Shown piece by piece: positions 57,702-64,000 of a DNA stretch of 64,000 bases. Source of the DNA: Sphingomonas sp. IC081 (GTDB lineage Bacteria; Pseudomonadota; Alphaproteobacteria; Sphingomonadales; Sphingomonadaceae). Made by a program: the position numbers and the translations under genes. Position 1 is the first letter of the stretch, and each line of letters begins with the position of its first letter. The notes under the pieces are model-generated. The model was not told where the DNA came from, ran no database searches, and worked only from the letters and a program-made list of their open reading frames with translations. The stretch is taken from contig NZ_CP029761.1 in NCBI RefSeq assembly GCF_006874585.1, forward strand, positions 1,251,001-1,315,000. Reading direction: 5' to 3'.

Positions 57702-57972
57702 CTAGGCTTCGGCCCCGGTGTGTCCCGAGCGACAGATACGGTCGCGGCCGCCGCGCTTGGCGTCGTAGAGGGCCTGGTCGGCACGCTGGAGCGTTTCCTC
57801 GACATCTTCGCCGCGCCAGCGGCTGACCCCGGCGGAAAAGGTGATGGTGCGGCCATCCACTTCGCCGATTGGCATCTCGCGCATCCGCGCGGCGATCCGG
57901 CTCAGCGTCCAGTCGGCCTCCTCTTCAGTGCTTTCGCGGGAAGATGAAGGGCGTCGCGAGATAGAACTGCAT
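57702..57972 (-). pseudogene. Internally deleted GGDEF diguanylate cyclase remnant
   Basis: The 3' part on the minus strand (57702 to about 57920) encodes the end of a GGDEF domain: MREMPIGEVDGRTITFSAGVS then EETLQRADQALYDAKRGGRD. The GGDEF active-site part and everything before it are missing. Directly upstream, in another frame, a short ORF at 57925-57972 reads MQFYLATPFIFPRKH and stops; it looks like the native N-terminus of a membrane-anchored sphingomonad GGDEF protein. The simplest reading is one gene that lost its middle through a deletion that also shifted the frame. It should be non-functional. Confidence 0.7.
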
Positions 57973-58112
57973 GGGCACCCGATGTTCTTGTCTGGACAGG
58001 GTAAATTGACTGCAGTTCTGAAGGTTACCTCAATTCCGACAACGATCATGCGTTACCGGACGGGGCGTAGGATTATCGGGATCAGTCGCGCGGTGGTGTG
58101 GCAGGCGGAATG

Positions 58113-58147
58113 AAAAACGGCGGAGATCGTCTCGATCCCCGCCGTTT
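58113..58147 (-). terminator. Intrinsic terminator after leuA
   Basis: Arms 58115-58129 and 58133-58147 form a 15-bp stem with one wobble and a three-base loop; on the minus strand TTTTTC follows. It sits 7 nt after the leuA stop. Confidence 0.9.
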
Positions 58148-58153
58148 GTCTGA

Positions 58154-59827
58154 TCAGATTCGCGCTTCGTTTGCGGCGCTGAGGACGGCTCGTACCGAAG
58201 CTGTCGCCACGTCCTCGTCGATGCCGACACCCCAGATGGTGCGGCCGTCCGGCGTCACGCATTCGACGTAAGCGGCTGCGCGGGCATCCGAGCTCTTGCC
58301 CATCGAATGCTCGGCATAGTCGCGCACTTCGAGGCTGACGCCGAAACTTTCGGCCAGCGTTGCGGTGACCGAGGAGATCAGTCCGTTGCCACGGCCCGAA
58401 ACGGTCTGCTCCTTGCCGTCGACGCCGATCTTGCCGGCAAAGACACGGGTGCCGTCGGGGCGCTTGGCCTCCTCGTAGTCGATCAGCGCGAAGTGCTGCG
58501 GATCGTCGAGGCGGTAGGCCTGCTTGAACACGTCCCAGATATCGGCAGCCTGCAGTTCGCGGCCCAGTTCGTCGGCCAGGTTCTGCACGTGCTTGGAGAA
58601 GTGTGCCTGCATGCGCTTGGGCAGCTTGAGGCCCTGGTCCTGTTCGATCACCCAGGCAAAACCGCCCTTGCCGGACTGCGAGTTGACGCGGATCACGGCT
58701 TCGTAATCGCGGCCGAGATCGGCGGGGTCGATCGGCAGGTAGGGCACGGCCCAGAGCTCGTCGTTGCGCTTTTCCTGCGCGGCGAAGCCCTTCTTGATGG
58801 CGTCCTGATGGCTGCCGGAGAAAGCGGTGAAGACCAGTTCGCCGCCATAGGGGTGGCGTTCCGCGACCTTCAGCTGGTTGCAGTATTCGACCGTCTGGAT
58901 CACTTCGTCGATGTCCGAGAAGTCCAGTTCGGGGTCTACGCCCTGCGTGTACATGTTCAGCGCCACGGTGACGAGGCAGCAGTTGCCGGTGCGTTCGCCA
59001 TTGCCGAACAGGCAACCTTCGACGCGGTCGGCGCCGGCCATCAGGCCCAGTTCGGCGGCGGCGACACCGGTGCCGCGGTCGTTATGGGTGTGCAGCGAGA
59101 TCACCGCCGAATCACGGTTCGGCAGGTTGCGGCAGAAATACTCGATCTGGTCGGCATAGACGTTGGGCGTCGCCGCCTCGACCGTCGCCGGCAGGTTGAG
59201 GATGATCGGATTTTCCGGGGACGGCTGCAGGATGTCCATCACCGCCTCGCAGACCTCGATCGAGAAATCGAGTTCGGCGGTCGAGAAGGTCTCGGGCGAG
59301 TATTCGAACTGCCACTTGGTCTGCGGATACTTCGCCGCCTGATCGCGCAGGATCTTGGCACCGTTCTGGGCGATGCCCTTGATCTCGTGCGGTTCCATGC
59401 CGAACACCACGGTGCGCCACAGCGGCGAGACGGCGTTGTAGAGGTGGACGATCGCCGCGTGGACGCCTTCCAGGCTCTCGAACGAGCGGGTGATCAGGTC
59501 TTCGCGCGACTGGGTCAGCACCTGGACCAGCACGTCTTCGGGAATGCGGTCGTTCCTGACGAGGCCGCTGATGAAGTCGAACTCGGTCGCGCCGGCGCTG
59601 GGGAAGCCGACTTCGATTTCCTTGAGGCCCACCTTGACCAGCAGGTCGAAGAAGCGGTTCTTCTTCTCCGCGCCCATCGGGTCGATCAGCGCCTGGTTGC
59701 CGTCACGCAGGTCGGTCGAGAGCCAGCGCGGCGCCTTGGTGATGACCTGCGAGGGCCACTGGCGGTTCGGCAGGTCGATCTGCGGGAAGGGGCGGTACTT
59801 GACCGAGGGGTCTTTCAGCATGGTCAT
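58154..59827 (-). CDS. leuA: 2-isopropylmalate synthase
   Basis: First committed enzyme of leucine biosynthesis: condenses acetyl-CoA with 2-oxoisovalerate. The 557-residue form has LSTDLRDGNQALIDPM at the start (metal-binding D), HTHNDRGTGVA, GNGERTGNCCLV and a C-terminal regulatory domain for leucine feedback, as in the longer LeuA type (E. coli LeuA is about 520). ATG 59827, with a second ATG two codons later. It is preceded by a Leu-rich leader ORF, so transcription should fall when leucyl-tRNA is plentiful. Confidence 0.96.
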   Translation of the reverse strand: MTMLKDPSVKYRPFPQIDLPNRQWPSQVITKAPRWLSTDLRDGNQALIDPMGAEKKNRFFDLLVKVGLKEIEVGFPSAGATEFDFISGLVRNDRIPEDVLVQVLTQSREDLITRSFESLEGVHAAIVHLYNAVSPLWRTVVFGMEPHEIKGIAQNGAKILRDQAAKYPQTKWQFEYSPETFSTAELDFSIEVCEAVMDILQPSPENPIILNLPATVEAATPNVYADQIEYFCRNLPNRDSAVISLHTHNDRGTGVAAAELGLMAGADRVEGCLFGNGERTGNCCLVTVALNMYTQGVDPELDFSDIDEVIQTVEYCNQLKVAERHPYGGELVFTAFSGSHQDAIKKGFAAQEKRNDELWAVPYLPIDPADLGRDYEAVIRVNSQSGKGGFAWVIEQDQGLKLPKRMQAHFSKHVQNLADELGRELQAADIWDVFKQAYRLDDPQHFALIDYEEAKRPDGTRVFAGKIGVDGKEQTVSGRGNGLISSVTATLAESFGVSLEVRDYAEHSMGKSSDARAAAYVECVTPDGRTIWGVGIDEDVATASVRAVLSAANEARI

Positions 59828-59935
59828 GGGTATTCTCGCTCGGATTTACGTCTTCGTCTGGAAAGGCCGTGATTTCGGCCTGGTCTGGCAGGGTCCCCTT
59901 GAGCGCCGAGCGCGCCGCAGGACCGACGCGTCAAC

Positions 59936-59986
59936 TCACGCCCAAGGGCGTGTAAGTCGAAGGGTAAGGCCAAGACGAAGGTTCAT
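59936..59986 (-). CDS. leuL: leuA leader peptide (attenuator)
   Basis: This 16-codon ORF on the minus strand encodes MNLRLGLTLRLTRPWA, ending 108 nt before leuA. Five of 16 residues are Leu and all five use CTT, a rare leucine codon in this GC-rich genome; ribosome stalling there would report low Leu-tRNA. The end of the ORF forms a 7-bp hairpin (CACGCCC/GGGCGTG). Downstream are a GGTCC/GGACC pairing (59892-59896 with 59920-59924) and a weaker stem AGGCCG/CGGCCT (59864-59881) followed by TTT, suitable as antiterminator and terminator. In-frame upstream ATGs would lengthen it to 25 residues. Confidence 0.75.
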   Translation of the reverse strand: MNLRLGLTLRLTRPWA

Positions 59987-60080
59987 GGCCGTGCCTATGC
60001 GCATTGGCGGCATGCTTGTAAAGCGAAAAGGCGCATCCTGTTGCGATCCTTCGGCTTCGCCGCGCAACAAACTTGCCGTG

Positions 60081-60704
60081 TCAGGCGGGCGGGTGGCGAT
60101 CGAGGAACAGACGGTCGAGGCCGCTCCACGGCAGCATCCAGAACACGGCGACCAGCGCCGCGCTGGCTACGCCGAGCCACGGCGAAACGTAAGTCAGCGG
60201 AATGCCGAGAGCATAGACGAATGCCGCCGCGAGGCCCTTGCGGTGGGAGGCCTTGTGGTAGCGGCGACTGGCCGAGGTCTGCGCGCCGGTCGCGGCGATC
60301 CGGCCTTGCAGCAGGACATAGGCAAGGGCGGGCGTCAGCATCGTTACCAGATAGAGCAGCGTCGCTTCGCGGCTGAAATGATGCTCACCGAGATAGGCGG
60401 TGGAGAAGGGGATCAGCGAAAGAGTGAACAGCAGCAGCATGTTCGCCCAAAGGAGGCCGCTCGTCACCACGCGCGCATGGCTGAGCAGGCGGTGGTGGTT
60501 CACCCAGTAGATCGCGACGTAGGCGTAGCTCAGCACATAGGCGACAAAGATCGGCCACAGGGGCCAGAGCGCTGCCAGCCCTTCCGACACCGGGGTTTTC
60601 AGCTCCAGCACCATGATGGTGATGATGATTGCCAGAACCCCGTCGGAGAATGCCTCCACGCGGGTAAGGCTGTCTTCGCGTTCGATATCCGTAGCTTCGG
60701 TCAT
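60081..60704 (-). CDS. TMEM175 family (DUF1211) potassium channel-like protein
   Basis: The 207-residue membrane protein has the TMEM175 signature RVEAFSDGVLAIIITIMVLELK (FSDG at 19-22) in the first helix and about six helices in all. Bacterial TMEM175 proteins form tetrameric K+-selective channels. ATG 60704. It is upstream of the leu leader on the same strand but reads through no visible terminator. Confidence 0.9.
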   Translation of the reverse strand: MTEATDIEREDSLTRVEAFSDGVLAIIITIMVLELKTPVSEGLAALWPLWPIFVAYVLSYAYVAIYWVNHHRLLSHARVVTSGLLWANMLLLFTLSLIPFSTAYLGEHHFSREATLLYLVTMLTPALAYVLLQGRIAATGAQTSASRRYHKASHRKGLAAAFVYALGIPLTYVSPWLGVASAALVAVFWMLPWSGLDRLFLDRHPPA

Positions 60705-60778
60705 GGGGCCCCTGCTGATGTGCGGCCTTCATGCCTGGACGAGACAGGGGGCGGGATCAAGGCGCTGGCGGCCGAAAA

Positions 60779-61102
60779 TCAGGCGCAGTTGAAGCCCTTG
60801 ATCTTGCCGTCCTCGCCGATCTGCACGTTCAGTCGGTCGGGGCGGAAGTCCATGGTCATCGGCTGGCCTGGGCGCAGCACGCGCATCGGCTTGTCGCCGC
60901 GCCACTGGGTGATCGCGGCGATCACCTCGTCGCTGGCGGGCTGGCCGATATAGGCACCGAGTTGATCGGCGCCGCAACCGGGCGCCATCGAGGGCGGGGC
61001 AGGCGGCGTTGCTTCAGCCACTGTGGCGTTCCCGGTAGTGCAGGCGGAAAGAGCCGTGAGGCTGATGGCGAGAGCCGTCATCGCGGTCGATTTGCGCAAC
61101 AT
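60779..61102 (-). CDS. I78 family peptidase inhibitor lipoprotein
   Basis: The 107-residue protein has a signal sequence and lipobox (LTALSAC) followed by an I78 inhibitor domain: CGADQLGAYIGQPASDEV and the C-terminal PDRLNVQIGEDGKIKGFNC with a closing cysteine. The two cysteines likely form a disulfide. It probably protects the periplasm from serine proteases. ATG 61102 has GGGAGAATG upstream. Confidence 0.87.
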   Translation of the reverse strand: MLRKSTAMTALAISLTALSACTTGNATVAEATPPAPPSMAPGCGADQLGAYIGQPASDEVIAAITQWRGDKPMRVLRPGQPMTMDFRPDRLNVQIGEDGKIKGFNCA

Positions 61103-61199
61103 GTCATTCTCCCATCGGGATTTTACCGGAGGAGAGCATGCATGAAAATCCGCGACGCGTCGATGACGGCCTCTGCTTCGGCCCCGAACGAGCGTGCCT

Positions 61200-61835
61200 T
61201 TATTGCTTTTCGAACGCCGCGTTGATGACCAGTACCGTCTCGTCGGAGACCATCGGTACGTACTTCGAGACGCCGAAGTCCGAGCGCTTGATCTGGGCGC
61301 GGGCAAGGAAGCCGATCGAGTCCTTCTTGCTCATCGGGTTCTGCGCGGCGCCGAAGAAATGGGCCATGATCGTGATCGGCTTGCTGACGCCGTGAAGCGT
61401 GAGGGTCCCGTCGATCATCGCCATGCCGGAGCCGTGCGGGGTGACCTTGGCGGCGACGAAAGTCGCGCTGGGAAACTTTGCCGCATCGAGCCAGTCGGCG
61501 CTGACGAGTTCTTCGGAGAGCTTGGAACTGGTCGTCTGCACCGAGGCGGTCGGGATGGTGACGCTCAGCTTGGTGGCTGCGAGGTTCGCGGGATCGAGAG
61601 TCATGGTGCCGCTGGCGCCGGAAAACGTGCCGGCAAAGGGCGAGATGCCCATGTGCGAGACGCTGAAGGTGACCTGGGTGTGCGCCGGTTCGACCGCATA
61701 AGTGCCGGCCTTGACGTCGGCGGGCGTGCCGGCGCCGTGCAGCATTTCCATGTGCCCGCCCGTACCGGGCTGGGCGATGACGGGAGCGGCAAGAACGGCG
61801 GCGGCAAGGACAAGCGCGATAGGCGAACGACGCAT
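61200..61835 (-). CDS. Secreted YceI family lipid-binding protein
   Basis: The 211-residue protein has a signal peptide (MRRSPIALVLAAAVLAAPVIA|Q) and a YceI beta-barrel: AGTYAVEPAHTQVTFSVSHMG, then DWLDAAKFPSATF and SDFGVSKYVPMVSDETVLVIN. YceI proteins bind long-chain polyprenoid lipids in the periplasm. ATG 61835 has GGGAG upstream. Confidence 0.9.
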   Translation of the reverse strand: MRRSPIALVLAAAVLAAPVIAQPGTGGHMEMLHGAGTPADVKAGTYAVEPAHTQVTFSVSHMGISPFAGTFSGASGTMTLDPANLAATKLSVTIPTASVQTTSSKLSEELVSADWLDAAKFPSATFVAAKVTPHGSGMAMIDGTLTLHGVSKPITIMAHFFGAAQNPMSKKDSIGFLARAQIKRSDFGVSKYVPMVSDETVLVINAAFEKQ

Positions 61836-61848
61836 GGGTCTGCTCCCG

Positions 61849-61882
61849 AAAGAAAAGAGGCGGCGCATTTCTGCGCCGCCTC
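61849..61882 (-). terminator. Intrinsic terminator after ilvC
   Basis: GAGGCGGCGCA (61857-61867) pairs perfectly with 61872-61882; on the minus strand it is followed by TTTTCTTT. It ends the ilv transcript before the YceI gene. Confidence 0.92.
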
Positions 61883-61918
61883 CCGAATTTCGTCAAACGC
61901 GAAAGCGCGAGTGGGAAA

Positions 61919-62983
<1,065 letters not shown>

Positions 62984-63069
62984 TCAGGCCGGATTTGTGG
63001 TGCGCCTTGCAGCGCGTTCTTTCAGTTCCAGCGCCAAATTTCAGAGGCGGCTGGATGGGATGGTTTCCG

Positions 63070-63588
63070 TCAGGCGCCTTCGGGCCCGCGGATCATGGCG
63101 ACGATGCCGGTGCGGCCGACCTCGACGAGGCCGAGGTCGCGCATCAGCGCCACGAAACTGTCGATCTTGTCGGGCGCGCCGGTCAGTTCGAAGATGAAGC
63201 TGCCGGTGGTGGTGTCCACCGGGCGGGCGCGGAACACGCCGGCGATCCGCAGGGCCTCGACCCGCTTTTCGCCAACGCCGGTGACCTTGATCAGCGCCAG
63301 TTCGCGCTGCACGTAAGGGCCGACTTCGGTAAGATCGGTCACCTTGTGCACCGGCACCAGACGCTCAAGCTGGGCGTGGATCTGGTCGATCTGGCTGGGC
63401 GGGCCGTGCGTCACGATGGTGATGCGGCTCACCGAGTGGTTCTCGGTAATGTCGGCCACGGTCAGGCTGTCGATGTTGTAGCCGCGCGCGGTGAACAGGC
63501 CTGCGATCTTGGCGAGAATGCCGGCCTCGTTGTCGACCGTCACGGTCAGGACGTGGCGTTCCTCGGCTTCGTGCTGGATATGCATCAT
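63070..63588 (-). CDS. ilvN: Acetolactate synthase small (regulatory) subunit
   Basis: The 172-residue protein has an N-terminal ACT domain (HVLTVTVDNEAGILAKIAGL, then RGYNIDSLTV) and the C-terminal ALS_ss_C domain. It binds valine and feeds back on the catalytic subunit encoded just upstream. ATG 63588 (MMHIQHEAEE) is chosen; the longer reading to 63636 would overlap the ilvB stop. The 25-nt gap to ilvB supports an ilvB-ilvN-ilvC operon. Confidence 0.95.
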   Translation of the reverse strand: MMHIQHEAEERHVLTVTVDNEAGILAKIAGLFTARGYNIDSLTVADITENHSVSRITIVTHGPPSQIDQIHAQLERLVPVHKVTDLTEVGPYVQRELALIKVTGVGEKRVEALRIAGVFRARPVDTTTGSFIFELTGAPDKIDSFVALMRDLGLVEVGRTGIVAMIRGPEGA

Positions 63589-63613
63589 GATTGTTCTCTG
63601 ATCTCTCGCAGTC

Positions 63614-64000
63614 TCAGACCAGCGCCTTGGCGGCATCGTCCATCGTTCCGGCGACGGTATCGCCGTAAAGGATCATCTCGACATGCGACGCGCCCGAGGG
63701 GATCATCGGGAAGCAGTTGGACTCCTTGGCGACAAGGCAGTCGACAATGACGGGGCCGTCATAGTCGATCATCGCCTGGATGCCCGCGTCGAGTTCGCTC
63801 TCGTTCTCGATGCGGATACCCTTCCAGCCATAGGCTTCGGCCAGCTTCACGAAGTCCGGCAGGCTGTCCGAATAGGACTGCGAGTAGCGGCTCTCATAGG
63901 TGAGTTCCTGCCACTGGCGAACCATGCCCATCCACTCGTTGTTGAGGATGAAGATCTTCACCGGCAGACGGTACTGCGTGGCGGTGCCCAGCTCCTGGAT
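63614..64000 (-). CDS. ilvB: Acetolactate synthase large subunit, C-terminal part (runs off the window)
   Basis: The last 128 codons of the ThDP-dependent catalytic subunit are present: VKIFILNNEWMGMVRQWQEL, the ThDP-binding NN region, and the terminal DYDGPVIVDCLVAKESNCFPM. The frame is open to the window edge, so the gene continues beyond 64000. The segment MGMVRQWQ is the conserved region near the herbicide-binding site. It is followed by ilvN and ilvC. Confidence 0.96.
   Translation of the reverse strand: MQELGTATQYRLPVKIFILNNEWMGMVRQWQELTYESRYSQSYSDSLPDFVKLAEAYGWKGIRIENESELDAGIQAMIDYDGPVIVDCLVAKESNCFPMIPSGASHVEMILYGDTVAGTMDDAAKALV

Overview
The window is a GC-rich chromosomal segment of an alphaproteobacterium, most likely Sphingomonadales (Novosphingobium-like). 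This rests on gene order and protein flavour: a split gcvPA-gcvPB, the F1-ATPase order atpH-A-G-D-C with a very short epsilon subunit, the block rpmF-plsX-fabH-ihfA-merR, class I lysyl-tRNA synthetase, CpaF, DUF1203 and RcnB-type proteins, and sphingomonad-style intergenic hairpins. I see no prophage, insertion sequence, CRISPR array, rRNA or tRNA. Most of the window is housekeeping chromosome with short intergenic gaps.

Layout. 1-7.8 kb: the two halves of the glycine decarboxylase P-protein, a small membrane protein, two entericidin-like mini-lipoproteins, a DMT exporter, and an ArgP regulator facing a LysE/ArgO exporter that is preceded by an overlapping 40-codon ORF. 7.8-16 kb: CpaF pilus ATPase, a polytopic glycosyltransferase-like protein and the complete F1 operon with promoter and terminator. 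16-30 kb: DUF1203-Ada, PriA, a DUF4197 lipoprotein, transaldolase, an orphan CobT, nitroreductase, CysS, a SIMPL protein, a D-2-hydroxyacid dehydrogenase, a small regulatory-looking pair facing an S24 repressor-like protein, an MBL hydrolase and a MAPEG protein. 30-33 kb: the ribosome/lipid/IHF block. 33-46 kb: SixA-type phosphatase, DinG-like helicase, a PadR regulator with an RGG-rich arm next to DUF2218, MscS, LysRS, DUF1003, a 2OG oxygenase, RcnB, EttA and an M28 peptidase.

46-52 kb is the most accessory-looking part: a CitE-like lyase, a gene-free interval that folds as a three-way junction followed by a plus-strand intrinsic terminator (candidate small RNA), an SDR and a TetR regulator, and divergently a translationally coupled LuxE-like/LuxC-like pair with no luciferase nearby. 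This looks like a regulated carboxylate-to-aldehyde reduction module outside bioluminescence.

52-64 kb: a PhoN-type phosphatase lipoprotein, a free-standing lipoyl domain, a secreted peroxiredoxin, prfB without the programmed frameshift, a lipoprotein methyltransferase, a nitronate-monooxygenase-like protein with four C-terminal cysteines, an internally deleted GGDEF pseudogene, and branched-chain amino acid genes (leuA, ilvC, ilvN, partial ilvB). leuA is preceded by a Leu-rich leader peptide that points to attenuation control.

Starts were chosen by Shine-Dalgarno placement and family length; several genes use GTG. Family names come from recognising the translated sequences; no database search was run.
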